The notes: generated by a model from the sequence alone, not told the origin. A DNA stretch of 58,145 bases from Dysgonomonas sp. UBA7710 (GCF_002482385.1 NZ_DLFW01000013.1:1-58145), one strand, 5' to 3'. Positions 34,514-44,449 are shown, counted from the stretch's first letter. Numbers and translations are program-made.

Positions 34514-35728
34514 TTAACCCAAAGCCTTTGCTAAAATCGAAATAGGATGCTCACAACGCTTCGTTGTCGACATTTCTATCTGCCATTTGCATGTTTCGCA
34601 ATCGGTAACAACATAGTCTGTATCACTTGCTTCTATCTGTCCGAACAGAGACGCGCCAATATCCTGGGATGTCTTATAATTTTCTTTCTTAAAGCCGTAG
34701 GTCCCGGCAATACCACAACATTGCGAATCAAGAACTTTCAATTCTATATTCGGGATCAATTTCAGTAATTCTATCGAATAGTACGACCATCCCAGTTTTT
34801 CCATATGGCAGGGCGTATGATAGGCCACCTTTATTTTTTCCTTACCGAATTTCAACTTCACATCAGTTATACTTAACAGACAGTATATATAACGGGTCGC
34901 AAGCTCCACATTATCCCTTACATCGGATGTATCGATATCCAGCAAATGAGGATATTCGTCCCGTATGGTAAAAGTGCAGGTCGAAGAAGTTGCCACCACA
35001 GGAATATTCTTTTCCAGTACCGATTCCCTGATAGAAGCCATATTCACCTCCGCCTGTTTCTTAGCCTGACCTATAAGACCGTTGGAAATCAACGCCACTC
35101 CACAACACTTTTCTTTCCTAAGCAGTTGAACGCCGATTCCGAGTGCATTAAATACCTTTACGAGATCTTTTCCCAGTTGCGGATTATTATAATTGGCATA
35201 GCAACCATGAAAATAGCTGACCTGTTCCTTAAATTTCTTTTGCTTATCCGCCTGCTTTTTATACCAGCTTTCGAATGTACCGAACGAATATTTCGGAAAA
35301 GTACGGTGATGATCTATCTTCAAAGCAACATCCAGTACTGACTTCATCGGCTTTAATCCCAAAGCAAGATTTACAATGGGTGCAAAGGGAGTAGCCAGCA
35401 AGCCTACAATATCCGTATTGGCCAGAATATAATCCCTCAGTTTCGGTTTTTTCTTACTGTATTTTATCCGTGCCGACTGGATAATATCGCCAATCTTCAC
35501 ATTCGAAGGGCATGCCACTTCACACCTCTTGCAATTGATGCAATACTTCAATGCTTCGTCATAAAAGTTCGATTTTTTCAGACGCAAACGTTCTCCGTCA
35601 GGCCCGGCCTGCTTTGGTCCGGGATAAGCGGGATTTACAGCTGCTACCGGACAATATACCGTACAGATGGTACATTTGATACATTGTTCGAAATTATTAT
35701 CGCTTATGTTATGTTGTTGAAGATTCAT
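34514..35728 (-). CDS. glpC: Anaerobic glycerol-3-phosphate dehydrogenase subunit C
   Basis: The 404-residue protein has two N-terminal 4Fe-4S motifs, CIKCTICTVYCPV at about 17-29 and CINCKRCEVACPS at about 63-75. Two CCG domains follow, ending in KEKCCGVAL and DSQCCGIAGTYG, with HGCYANYNNP and YHTPCHMEKLG before them. GlpC anchors the GlpAB dimer at the membrane and passes electrons to menaquinone. The ATG at 35728 is preceded by AAGGAGGACGG, an unusually good Shine-Dalgarno sequence for this phylum, and a GTG lies just before it. It is the last gene of glpABC, 39 bases after glpB. E. coli GlpC has 396 residues. Confidence 0.93.
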   Translation of the reverse strand: MNLQQHNISDNNFEQCIKCTICTVYCPVAAVNPAYPGPKQAGPDGERLRLKKSNFYDEALKYCINCKRCEVACPSNVKIGDIIQSARIKYSKKKPKLRDYILANTDIVGLLATPFAPIVNLALGLKPMKSVLDVALKIDHHRTFPKYSFGTFESWYKKQADKQKKFKEQVSYFHGCYANYNNPQLGKDLVKVFNALGIGVQLLRKEKCCGVALISNGLIGQAKKQAEVNMASIRESVLEKNIPVVATSSTCTFTIRDEYPHLLDIDTSDVRDNVELATRYIYCLLSITDVKLKFGKEKIKVAYHTPCHMEKLGWSYYSIELLKLIPNIELKVLDSQCCGIAGTYGFKKENYKTSQDIGASLFGQIEASDTDYVVTDCETCKWQIEMSTTKRCEHPISILAKALG

Positions 35729-35767
35729 CACCGTCCTCCTTCCAGGTCTCAGACCTATTATTTTCTT

Positions 35768-37024
35768 TTACTTACTCAATATTTTATCCGCTATAAACAG
35801 GGCGCTAAGGATGGAAACCCCTGCCCCACTACCCTCTTTTACCGGATTGAATCCTTCCAGAAGCGCACCGGAAACATATAGATTTTCTATAACTTTACCT
35901 TTACATAAAGCGTTGAATGTTTCGTTTGTCTTTACGCCAAATTCCTGATAATTCTGTCTATCGAACATATTCCGGTTGTACCAGTTTTCCCTGCCGGGAT
36001 TATAAGACACATCCAGATCGAACACAGGTTCGTAAACCCGGGAGCGCGTCGCTATCAACCCCTGACTGAAATAGCTCCCTGTTGCCAGAACTATATTCCC
36101 GGCATTGAAAGGGATATTACCGTGGTTGTAAGAATAAACCCTCATCACCCTGTTATCCTCCACATCAGCCCGCTTTACCGTATCGCCCAACATATATACA
36201 CCTCCCAGATGAATAAAATAATCGTGCATATACTGTTGCGTGTGTATTCCTATTATAGACGGCGGCAATGTCGGAATCAGGTATACCGGCTTACCTGCAG
36301 CCTTCCTCAAGGCGGCAAGTATATTTGTATTTTCCAATCCGAAACATGCCGGAAAAACGATGGCTTCGCTATCCAGCGCCACCTTGCCTAATATCCTTAC
36401 CAATTCATCTTTATTGGATTCTTTATCGAGTATCCGTGCAATATTCGTCGAACGCAGTTCACTCGGATTGCGGCGAAGATAATCCAGATCGGGCAGGCTA
36501 AACAGATGAATATCGCTCTTCGTCCCCATTTTAGCAAATTCATCCGCTATAAACCGAGGATAGAAATCAAGGAATCCGGCAATATTAAAAATCGAAACTT
36601 TCTTCCACGGCAATTCCCGTTCCGATTTACTGACAGCAAAATCAGATGCAGACAGCCAGGTAGGTTTCAATGTTCCCATAGGAGTTATCCGGTAATGGTT
36701 TTCCATAGAATCACCCTGAACAGGCAAGCCTATTGCCGTGAGAAAAGCTTCTGATTTACCCGCCAATTCACCGAATTTATTTTCACCCAATTTTGCGTAT
36801 GGATGACAGGGAGACATCCGGATCAAATCCTTCACAGATCTCCGGGGATCGGTTACCGCTTCGCCATCCGGCAATACATTCAACAAATCGAACGAACCTG
36901 ATGAGAAATGCAACGCGCTCTGCCCTGAAGATACAATCGCACAACGGTGTCCTTGCTGCAATAAACGTATTCCACATGTCAGGCCGGATAGCCCTCCTCC
37001 TATAATTACGGTGTCAAACTTCAT
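35768..37024 (-). CDS. glpB: Anaerobic glycerol-3-phosphate dehydrogenase subunit B
   Basis: The 418-residue protein matches E. coli GlpB in length (419). The FAD-binding Rossmann motif DTVIIGGGLSGLTCGIRLLQQGH lies at residues 4-26 and is followed by the GlpB-specific SSGQSALHFSSGSFDLL. The C-terminal GALLEGFNPVKEGSGAGVSIL closes the FAD site. With GlpA and GlpC it forms the enzyme that oxidises glycerol 3-phosphate to dihydroxyacetone phosphate without oxygen. It overlaps glpA by 11 bases, so the two are translationally coupled. Confidence 0.92.
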   Translation of the reverse strand: MKFDTVIIGGGLSGLTCGIRLLQQGHRCAIVSSGQSALHFSSGSFDLLNVLPDGEAVTDPRRSVKDLIRMSPCHPYAKLGENKFGELAGKSEAFLTAIGLPVQGDSMENHYRITPMGTLKPTWLSASDFAVSKSERELPWKKVSIFNIAGFLDFYPRFIADEFAKMGTKSDIHLFSLPDLDYLRRNPSELRSTNIARILDKESNKDELVRILGKVALDSEAIVFPACFGLENTNILAALRKAAGKPVYLIPTLPPSIIGIHTQQYMHDYFIHLGGVYMLGDTVKRADVEDNRVMRVYSYNHGNIPFNAGNIVLATGSYFSQGLIATRSRVYEPVFDLDVSYNPGRENWYNRNMFDRQNYQEFGVKTNETFNALCKGKVIENLYVSGALLEGFNPVKEGSGAGVSILSALFIADKILSK

Positions 37025-38663
37025 CTTGTCCTTCTTGCTTTTGTAATAACTTCAATCCGCACACACTCTCATATACCCAGTTTGTATATTCACTTTCACG
37101 TAATGTATCACCCCATGCTATGGGATAAATACCTTTCCAACGTTCATTCAGAAAGTAAGCCAGATCTTCCTTGGCAGTCTTTGTACACAATTTATCCGTA
37201 TCGCCCATAATACCGGCGGCACGGCAGGCACACAGTTCCCCCTGGCATGTTCCCATCCCCACACGTGTACGGCGGCGAAGGTCAACCAGATTAGTCACGT
37301 TCAGTTCTTCCAACGCGTACTTCACCTCCCCGACTGATACTTCTTCACACTCACAAACCAGACTATTATCATCTTCCGTATTACCCGACAAATTACCCGC
37401 CATATCACCATGACGGTAAATAGCAGATTTGCGTTGTGCCGCAGGTAGCGATACTATCTTCTTATTTATATCTTCTGTTTTTTCCCGCGAACCGGGCAGA
37501 GTCTCTTCGGCAGTAGTACATTTATTCGTTACATTCAATTTTTGGCATACCAAATCCGTTGCCCATTCTGCCATCAGGCGATAAGTCATTAGTTTGCCGC
37601 CCGTTATAGTTACATATCCTTCCAGTCCATCCCGCTTGGCATGATCGAGCAGAACAATGCCCCGGCTTACACTGCGTCCTGTAGGATCATTATCTGAAGC
37701 AACCAAAGGCCGCACTCCTGCATAAGCCCGCAGTATCCGTGTCCGGTTGAGTATCGGGGCTAACTTTTCCCCTTCGCGGATAAGCGTATCTACTTCCTCC
37801 GGAGTTACCACCATATTATCTATCTGGTCGTACGGAATATTGCTCGATGTAGTACCTATCAGCGATATTGTATCTCCGGGAACGAGTATATCGGCATCGG
37901 CAGGTTTGCGGCACCTGTTCAGCACCATATTGTTTATCCGGTGTCCAAAAATCAATAAAGCCCCTTTGGCCGGAAGCATATTTACTTTTACATCTGCAAA
38001 CTCAGATATATGTTGCCCCCAAATACCGCCTGCGTTTACTACGACAGAAGCATATAGTTCTTTTGTGTCTTTCGTTTTATGGCCAAAAACCTTCACTCCT
38101 ACAATCCTGCCTTGCTCACGAATCAACCCTACAACTTCGTGATATGTATAAACCACAGCCCCGTAATTCTTCGCATCTATCATATTAGAAGCTGTTAGAC
38201 GAAAGGGATCGACAGATCCGTCGGGAACCTTTACTGCCCCTATAATATTCTTATTAGCAGATGGTTCCATCACAAGCGCCTCCTTCGGATCTATTATTTG
38301 CGCGTTGATGCCTGCCATAGTACATGCCTCGACAAACTTTGACTGGTAGGCAATATCATCTTCGGGCAGAGTCAGAAAAAGCCCGTTAGTCTCCTCTATA
38401 CAATGACTGGCTATCCTTTTCAGCACCATATTTTCTTTAATACATTCCTCAGCCGACTCCCTATCAGTAACAGCATAACGTGCACCACTGTGAAGCAAAC
38501 CATGATTGCGTCCGGTTGCGCCTGTCGCTATATCATATCTTTCCAATAACAATACATGCAAGCCCCGGCGGGAGCAATCACGGGCTACCCCGGCTCCGGT
38601 AGCACCTCCCCCGATGATGATAGCATCAAATAACTTTGCTGAATTAGGCTGGCTGATACTCAT
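37014..38663 (-). CDS. glpA: Anaerobic glycerol-3-phosphate dehydrogenase subunit A
   Basis: The 549-residue catalytic subunit has an FAD-binding fold (FDAIIIGGGATGAGVARDCSRRG at 12-34), the substrate-side GLLHSGARYAV, and the DAO-type RILRAYAGVRPL and ITGGKLMTYRLMAEW. The C-terminal BFD-like 2Fe-2S domain is marked by VCECEEVSVGEV and GMGTCQGELCACRA. E. coli GlpA has 542 residues. It heads glpABC. No glycerol transporter, kinase or GlpR gene is in the window. A phased TTTCGAAA array lies 40-90 bases upstream and is the best candidate for its control region. Confidence 0.94.
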   Translation of the reverse strand: MSISQPNSAKLFDAIIIGGGATGAGVARDCSRRGLHVLLLERYDIATGATGRNHGLLHSGARYAVTDRESAEECIKENMVLKRIASHCIEETNGLFLTLPEDDIAYQSKFVEACTMAGINAQIIDPKEALVMEPSANKNIIGAVKVPDGSVDPFRLTASNMIDAKNYGAVVYTYHEVVGLIREQGRIVGVKVFGHKTKDTKELYASVVVNAGGIWGQHISEFADVKVNMLPAKGALLIFGHRINNMVLNRCRKPADADILVPGDTISLIGTTSSNIPYDQIDNMVVTPEEVDTLIREGEKLAPILNRTRILRAYAGVRPLVASDNDPTGRSVSRGIVLLDHAKRDGLEGYVTITGGKLMTYRLMAEWATDLVCQKLNVTNKCTTAEETLPGSREKTEDINKKIVSLPAAQRKSAIYRHGDMAGNLSGNTEDDNSLVCECEEVSVGEVKYALEELNVTNLVDLRRRTRVGMGTCQGELCACRAAGIMGDTDKLCTKTAKEDLAYFLNERWKGIYPIAWGDTLRESEYTNWVYESVCGLKLLQKQEGQDEV

Positions 38664-38702
38664 GCTTTAGTTTTTTTAGTTTCACTATACAAAAAAAAGA
38701 AA

Positions 38703-38753
38703 ATTTCGGAATATTTCAAAATATTTTCGAAAGTTTTTGAAAGTTTTCGAAAC
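38703..38753. promoter_or_regulatory. Helically phased array of five TTTCGAAA-like boxes
   Basis: Five degenerate TTTCGAAA boxes have centres near 38707, 38717, 38728, 38738 and 38748, that is 10 or 11 bases apart, one turn of DNA each. Each box is itself a palindrome. The array is in the divergent gap between glpA and the peroxidase gene. Similar CGAAA words occur at 34462, 34491 and 34502 behind glpC. E. coli GlpR recognises TTCG/CGAA half-sites, so a GlpR-like repressor is a possible binder, but this is inference. Confidence 0.55.
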
Positions 38754-38846
38754 TACATTTAAAAAAGGTAATGTAGATAGCCATTTGTTCCTAAACTTTA
38801 TCTGCAGTTAATTGTTTTATTTATTAGTTAATCAAATAGAAAAGGT

Positions 38847-39389
38847 ATGAAACAGCTGACACTTGCTTTATTTTTTAGCTTAATAATGATATCCATGGTT
38901 CAGGAAGATAAGACTTTGCATGATTTCAAAGTAAAGGATATTGATGGAAAAGAATTCGACTTTTCATCTTTAAAAGGGAAAAAGGTTCTGGTTGTAAATG
39001 TAGCGTCTAAATGCGGCTTAACACCTCAATACACAAAGCTACAAGAACTATATGAAAAGTATAAGGATAAGAATTTTGTCATCATCGGCTTTCCTGCCAA
39101 CAACTTCAATGGACAGGAACCGGGAACAGACGAAGAAATCAAAACATTCTGTACGTTAAATTATAACGTATCCTTCCCGATGATGAGTAAAATAGATGTA
39201 GTTGGAGACAACAAAGCTCCAATTTACAAATGGCTTACCGAAAAAGCGGAAAACGGCAAATTGGATGCCGAAGTACAATGGAATTTCCAAAAGTTTATGA
39301 TTGACGAAAACGGTCATCTGGTCGATTTCGTTCCACCCCGTGAAGATCCATTCTGTGAAAAGATAGTAAAATGGATCGAACAAAAATAA
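38847..39389 (+). CDS. Exported glutathione peroxidase family thiol peroxidase
   Basis: The 180-residue protein has a short N-terminal signal (MKQLTLALFFSLIMISMVQ). The GPx catalytic set is present: peroxidatic Cys in NVASKCGLTPQY, Gln in FPANNFNGQEPGT, Trp and Asn in VQWNFQKFMID. There is a Cys instead of selenocysteine. The second Cys, in TFCTLNYNV, could act as resolving Cys, as in thioredoxin-dependent GPx enzymes. It would reduce peroxides in the periplasm. It is divergent from glpABC, which shares the gap with the phased array. Confidence 0.9.
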   Translation: MKQLTLALFFSLIMISMVQEDKTLHDFKVKDIDGKEFDFSSLKGKKVLVVNVASKCGLTPQYTKLQELYEKYKDKNFVIIGFPANNFNGQEPGTDEEIKTFCTLNYNVSFPMMSKIDVVGDNKAPIYKWLTEKAENGKLDAEVQWNFQKFMIDENGHLVDFVPPREDPFCEKIVKWIEQK

Positions 39390-39536
39390 ATACTTAATTG
39401 TACATTTAATATAATTGAAGCTTTTTAGAATACATTAAAACCGGGTTAAATAAGATCGTGATAAAAACGATCCTCAATTTATTCAGGCCATAATCTTACT
39501 TTCTTTGTAACCCATCCCATAAGACAAATAAAATGC

Positions 39537-39570
39537 AAGAGGGCATCCGCATATCTGCGAATACCCTCTT
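39537..39570. terminator. Terminator between peroxidase and sorting-tail gene
   Basis: AAGAGGGCATCCGCA at 39537-39551 pairs with TGCGAATACCCTCTT at 39556-39570 with two mismatches, followed by TATTATATT. It lies between converging genes. Confidence 0.7.
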
Positions 39571-39602
39571 TATTATATTCATATGTCTATATAATTATAA
39601 TT

Positions 39603-39983
39603 CTAAAGATTATTTTTTCGTCTCGATGTAGTCACTCCCCTATATACCATATATAAGAATAATATAGATAAAATAATAGGTAAGGAAATATCACCAATCG
39701 GTGCACCGACGTTACCCGGATTAGACCATTCATCTTCTCCCGGCAAGTATGGATCTTCCCAAGAGCTCGATCTGGCCAAAAATCCCCGTGCTGGAGCTGC
39801 CAAAGCTGAGGTTTGAGTTTCACTGGCTATAGACCTCTTCTCTTTTTTCAGATATGAAGTTGAAGGTAAATCAGTTGTTATAACGGAAGCATCAAGCGTT
39901 TCCTCAGCCTGAATGGATACCGAAGGAATCGTTAAGCAAAAGAATAATGTCAAAAATATCAATATTCGTAGTTTCGTTTTCAT
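39603..39983 (-). CDS. Small exported protein with sorting-type C-terminal membrane tail
   Basis: The 126-residue protein has a signal peptide (IFLTLFFCLTIPSVSIQAE). The middle is polar and low-complexity. The end is tripartite: GNVGAPIGD, a membrane segment (ISLPIILSILFLYMVYRG) and a basic end (TSRRKNNL). This pattern recalls the PID-CTERM/PEP-CTERM class of sorting tails that are common in Bacteroidetes. It lies 59 bases after a type IX secretion substrate and is probably co-transcribed with it. Function is unknown; the tail assignment is from pattern only. Confidence 0.7.
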   Translation of the reverse strand: MKTKLRILIFLTLFFCLTIPSVSIQAEETLDASVITTDLPSTSYLKKEKRSIASETQTSALAAPARGFLARSSSWEDPYLPGEDEWSNPGNVGAPIGDISLPIILSILFLYMVYRGVTTSRRKNNL

Positions 39984-40042
39984 CTATCTTTATTTTACGT
40001 GCGTATGTGTCTGTGTAATTAACTTAGCTTACGTCGTTGTAT

Positions 40043-42658
40043 TTAGTTCTGTAAATTCACAAATTTAACTGTATGATTTCTTTTTCCTGTAATTTTTACA
40101 ATGTATGTTCCAATATTCAGTGGCTTTACATATGACCACGGTTGCTGTAATTCTGTAATCTTTGTGCGTCCCATCAGACGTCCCTGCATATCATAAATAA
40201 CAACATCGCTATTCACATCATCTTCAATTAAACCGGATATGTATAATGTCGATGAATTATAATAGCAAGATATTACTTTGTCATCCGGTCCTACCACAGT
40301 TCCTTCCGTATCATAGAAACGGAGGATAAAACGGTTGTCATTTACTTCACTTGTAGAACTTGATGCAGCCTCTGACACAAATGTATATTCAGTTTCAGGA
40401 GTAATTTTCACTATCTTATTATTCAAATACCTATCTATAAGCCATACACCAGGAACAGATTCTATATTTTCCAAACCGTAGAACTTTAGGGTCATCTCCT
40501 GTGTTGAAGAAGGCGGCATAAAATACAGTGCTAATTCTTTTGTCTGCGTAGGGACAGCATTTCCTAAGAGATTTTCCTGGTCACTGGATTTTGTGTAAAC
40601 GATTGCTTTACTTTGCTCGAATGAAGTCTTGGTCGGCTTACCGTTTACTTCATCCACATATGTTTCAAATGCTTCGGATATACCCTTTCTTGTATCGTAC
40701 GGATCTGTTTTATACTGAGGCTTAGCATTATCATTAAATATCACGGTAGCTCTGTCAGTTGTACCGTTATTACTCTTAGCCTCCACAATAAACCAATCTT
40801 TCATTACAGAAGTATTGTCATTACTAACTGACGCCTTAGTCGCCTCCGCGCTCTTAGTGAAACGAGGCACACCGAAAGTCTGCAATGCCGGATCGAGCTT
40901 TATTGTTATGGACCTGCTTGCCTGCAAACAAAACATCTGCATAGGAGAAATCACATGTGCTAATGGATTCGTAATAGCTGCTGCAACGCCAGTCCTACCG
41001 GGCTGAACTTCATAGACGGCCGACGCCCCGTCTCGGCTCACAAAATCATAAGTTGTCTTGTAATTGAATATATTTTTATCAGGATCATACTTAACCAAAG
41101 CCTGGTTTATCATCCAATATTTAGCCCTTACGTCTGCTGTTGAAGAAACGGAAGATATTATCACCTTATTAGATTGGTCGGGGGAAAATAAGGTGGATTG
41201 AAATCCGTTCGCAATAGTTGAAGCCTCTGCAAGCTCGTTATAAGTACTACCATCACTCTCCGGGGTAGTATTGTAACCTAATAACGGATTTAAGCTTATC
41301 GGAGCCATAAAAGGATTACCCAAAAAGTTCAAACCCGGCTCCAAATCCACTATTACAGCTCCGGTATTAAACTTTTCCTGTGTCATCAATTCGTATCTGG
41401 ACCTGTCTTTACCATTTTCTATCCATTTAGGATCATTCAAACCATTCACTGGTAATCCCGGATCTGAATAAGCATTACCCGAACTGAATTCAGTTGCATT
41501 ATACAAGAAACGGCTGAAGCCTTCCATTGCACCATTAGGCGCAGCCAAATCATAGAGAATCTTCCGATTAAAAGTATATCCGCCTCTTGCACGTTTTGTA
41601 TTCTTTATGCCCTTAGTCGGAGAATTAAAGAAATTCCATCTGTCATTAATATTGTCTGGTCCGGTTGTATGGTCTGCATGTGAAACTTCCATACTGATAA
41701 AATACCCGCGCCCGGCTTTCATTCTAAAGAAGGGATCGACTATAGGCCCTTCATACGAAGTAATGCTGCTGCTGTTTGGCTTAGTCAATGTATGATAGAA
41801 CATGTAATCGGCTCCCAATTGCTCGAATGGAGGCGTAAATCCCGTCAGCCTATTCCAGCCTGCTCCCCCGTTAGGATTGGAAGCATCTGTTCTGAGCGTT
41901 CCACCAAAAGTAGCAGGATCTGTTATCTTGTCGCTGGTAAAGTGTCCATCGTCTGTAGAAGCGCTACCATCCGCTGTAAAGTTATACAATTTCAAATCCA
42001 CCTCACTATAGGTAGCTAAAGCCAATGGATCTGCACTTGTATTTGAGTAGACATTCTTAATTCTGGCAAAACCGGTATTTATTATTAGCGGGTTAGTAAC
42101 CCCATCGGCATTTACAGCCAAACGATTATCACCGTTTGCACGGATATAATCTACAGATATCGCGGCCGATACATTAACCAACAGGTTATTATTCGTTTTA
42201 TTTTCTATACTGATCGTAGGAAAATCTATCCAGTTATATTTTTTTTGTTCCTTGTTATCCCATGTAACCGAACCTTCCGAAGCGGTTCCAAATATATTCT
42301 GTTGCGAAGTACCTATAAAAGCAATAACACCGGTTGTTTCTGTGTCACTTACAGTTTTGCCATCGAAAAGCTGTGAAAATTCGCCCGTTTCAGTTCTTCT
42401 ATTAGGATCTTTAGCATTAATAAAATCTCCTGTTATTTCCGTACGCCCTTTTTGTACAATCACAGAACCTGTAGCAAATTTAGCGGAACCGCCAATATAT
42501 AATGAAGTAGACGAACTTTCCCCAGCTACAGGAGCAGGAGTTCCATCGGTCTTATATTTGACATACGTTTTACCTTTGGAGTAAAATATTACATCAGATT
42601 GTCCTTTAAGAAACAAAGGCAGAAAAAGTAATACGACTAATACTAATCGAAGTTTCAT
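40043..42658 (-). CDS. Large surface protein with type IX secretion type A C-terminal domain
   Basis: From the ATG at 42658 the protein is 871 residues with signal peptide LVLVVLLFLPLFLKGQ (an ATG-like start at 42691 would hide it). The body is beta-rich with no enzyme motif I recognise. The last 75 residues are a T9SS type A sorting domain: YISGLIEDD, VVIYDMQGRLMGRTKI, LNIGTYIVKITGKRNHTVKF and a final short strand. The protein would be exported through the Por/T9SS channel and fixed to the cell surface or released. The gene starts a two-gene unit with the small sorting-tail protein. Confidence 0.88.
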   Translation of the reverse strand: MKLRLVLVVLLFLPLFLKGQSDVIFYSKGKTYVKYKTDGTPAPVAGESSSTSLYIGGSAKFATGSVIVQKGRTEITGDFINAKDPNRRTETGEFSQLFDGKTVSDTETTGVIAFIGTSQQNIFGTASEGSVTWDNKEQKKYNWIDFPTISIENKTNNNLLVNVSAAISVDYIRANGDNRLAVNADGVTNPLIINTGFARIKNVYSNTSADPLALATYSEVDLKLYNFTADGSASTDDGHFTSDKITDPATFGGTLRTDASNPNGGAGWNRLTGFTPPFEQLGADYMFYHTLTKPNSSSITSYEGPIVDPFFRMKAGRGYFISMEVSHADHTTGPDNINDRWNFFNSPTKGIKNTKRARGGYTFNRKILYDLAAPNGAMEGFSRFLYNATEFSSGNAYSDPGLPVNGLNDPKWIENGKDRSRYELMTQEKFNTGAVIVDLEPGLNFLGNPFMAPISLNPLLGYNTTPESDGSTYNELAEASTIANGFQSTLFSPDQSNKVIISSVSSTADVRAKYWMINQALVKYDPDKNIFNYKTTYDFVSRDGASAVYEVQPGRTGVAAAITNPLAHVISPMQMFCLQASRSITIKLDPALQTFGVPRFTKSAEATKASVSNDNTSVMKDWFIVEAKSNNGTTDRATVIFNDNAKPQYKTDPYDTRKGISEAFETYVDEVNGKPTKTSFEQSKAIVYTKSSDQENLLGNAVPTQTKELALYFMPPSSTQEMTLKFYGLENIESVPGVWLIDRYLNNKIVKITPETEYTFVSEAASSSTSEVNDNRFILRFYDTEGTVVGPDDKVISCYYNSSTLYISGLIEDDVNSDVVIYDMQGRLMGRTKITELQQPWSYVKPLNIGTYIVKITGKRNHTVKFVNLQN

Positions 42659-42758
42659 TATTGTAGTTTTATTAAAGTCAGTCAAAATCAAAATGTTATC
42701 CTAAAAGCACCATAAGGAAGACAGTTTATAAAGTTTCATGTATCTTCGAAATACACCA

Positions 42759-42766
42759 CAAAGATA
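42759..42766 (-). promoter_or_regulatory. -7 box for the type IX substrate gene
   Basis: On the minus strand this is TATCTTTG. Transcription from about 42752 leaves a leader of some 93 nt to the ATG at 42658. The -33 match is poor. Confidence 0.5.
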
Positions 42767-42867
42767 ATTTTTTTTTCTTATCAATGAACATTTTAAGTCA
42801 TTTTTTAGTGAAAAATAACACGTTTGCTATTATATATAAGAGTATACGTCAATTAACTGGTATACAA

Positions 42868-44385
42868 TTATAAATGGCGTCCTCTTAATAAATCATTCAC
42901 AGTCTTCACAGGATTAAAAGTCTCAATCGGAACTTCCACAAATATCGTATTCCAGTCAGACATGGCTCCATTCCATAATCCAGGCAGCTCCAAAGCCTTT
43001 AATTCCTTACCATTTTTTGATTTGACAGATATAAACCCTGTGTTGTAATCCACATAATCTTTCAAATTGAAATGATACCCTCTGTAATCCTTTACGCTAC
43101 ACACAATATCCACTGGATTGAAGTGCGTCCCACTCTTAAACATCTCTTTCTTGGCCTCATCAGACATATCTATCTGTGAACTTTCCAAAATCTGGGGAGA
43201 AACCGTTTTATCCGAATTCACCGCCAAAAACGGACCTCCTCCGGGCTCACCGACATTCCTTACCATACCGCAAACACGGCATGGCCTGTCGAGCTTACGT
43301 TTTAGATAAAGGACCAACTCTGCATCTTCCAGAAATTTCGTATCAGGATTCTTTACATTCAGCACATCCTGCACGAAATGCAAAATTTCCAGCAATTCAT
43401 TATGAGTATATTTTCCACTATCTAAAAGTTTCAGATAGTCGAAAACTTTCCCCTGTGTTTCTACCAGCACACCTGCCAGTATCCTCTTATATTTAGTTTC
43501 AACTTCTTTGTATTTATCAGGGACTGTATTATCTATATTTTTCACAAAGATAATATCTGCGTCCAGATCATTCAGGTTCTCAATCAATGCCCCATGCCCC
43601 CCGGGTCTGAACACAATCTTATCATTATCCCTGAATGGCTCGTTATTAGCATCCACAGCAACAGTATCAGTACTGGACTTCTGCTCACTGAAACTTATAT
43701 TATAGCTTACGGATAATTCTTTTTCAGCTTTTTCCTTTTTAGAACCTATCAATTTTTCAAACAAACTTCGATGCTCAGGAGATACTGTAAAATGAAGATT
43801 TATCTCCCCTTTATCATTCCGGGCATACAGATAGCCTTCCTGTAAATGTTCTTCGACCGGAGTTCGAGAAAAGCCATCGTAGCGGTGAAATCGAAGCAGG
43901 CCTTTAGGTAAACTCCCATAATTAAGACCTTCCGGTTTCAATAAATTCCTTACAACTGATTTATAGTCACCACCTGCCAACAATGTTTTGAGATCTTTAC
44001 CTTCGTTTTTGATGCAGGCTGCATCCAACTCTTCATAAAAAGCAAATTTTTCGAGTCCCTCAAAAAAAACCTTTTCAAATGCAGATGTGGGTACTTCGTA
44101 AGGTGCATCCAGAAATTCAAACAGATCCTTGAACATTCTGCTGGCAGCACCTGATGCAGGGACAAACTTCATTATTTTACGACCCGAAGATGCATATTTA
44201 TTCCATGCATCCAAATATTTTTGTTCCTCGTCAGCCGTAACTACCATTATTCCTTTTTCTACCGAAGCAGGAGCTGATATTTCCAAAAAAGGGAATCCTT
44301 TTTGGAAACTGTCGATTTGTTTTTGAAATTCTTCCGGGGAAATACCTTTTTCCTCAAGATAAAGTTTATCTGATTCTGTGATCAT
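42868..44385 (-). CDS. DUF4301 family protein
   Basis: The 505-residue cytoplasmic protein matches the DUF4301 family. Its signature is KIMKFVPASGAASRMFKDLFEF near residue 72, followed by RFHRYDGFSRTPVEEHLQEG, VFRPGGHGALIENLNDLDADI and PCRVCGMVRNVGEPGGGPF. The first block resembles the G-x-G-T-x-M-x-K loop of nucleotidyltransferases, so binding of a nucleotide sugar is possible but unproven. The family is largely confined to Bacteroidetes and its function is unknown. It stands alone, 64 bases before the methyltransferase gene on the same strand. Confidence 0.85.
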   Translation of the reverse strand: MITESDKLYLEEKGISPEEFQKQIDSFQKGFPFLEISAPASVEKGIMVVTADEEQKYLDAWNKYASSGRKIMKFVPASGAASRMFKDLFEFLDAPYEVPTSAFEKVFFEGLEKFAFYEELDAACIKNEGKDLKTLLAGGDYKSVVRNLLKPEGLNYGSLPKGLLRFHRYDGFSRTPVEEHLQEGYLYARNDKGEINLHFTVSPEHRSLFEKLIGSKKEKAEKELSVSYNISFSEQKSSTDTVAVDANNEPFRDNDKIVFRPGGHGALIENLNDLDADIIFVKNIDNTVPDKYKEVETKYKRILAGVLVETQGKVFDYLKLLDSGKYTHNELLEILHFVQDVLNVKNPDTKFLEDAELVLYLKRKLDRPCRVCGMVRNVGEPGGGPFLAVNSDKTVSPQILESSQIDMSDEAKKEMFKSGTHFNPVDIVCSVKDYRGYHFNLKDYVDYNTGFISVKSKNGKELKALELPGLWNGAMSDWNTIFVEVPIETFNPVKTVNDLLRGRHL

Positions 44386-44449
44386 AGCCTTACATTATAC
44401 ATCTATATTATTAAAGTCCAACTGCAAAACTAACAAAAATATCGCAAAG

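Noticed and set aside
40043..42658. Enzyme domain in the large surface protein
   Set aside because: Apart from the signal peptide and sorting tail I found no catalytic motif; naming an activity would be invention.
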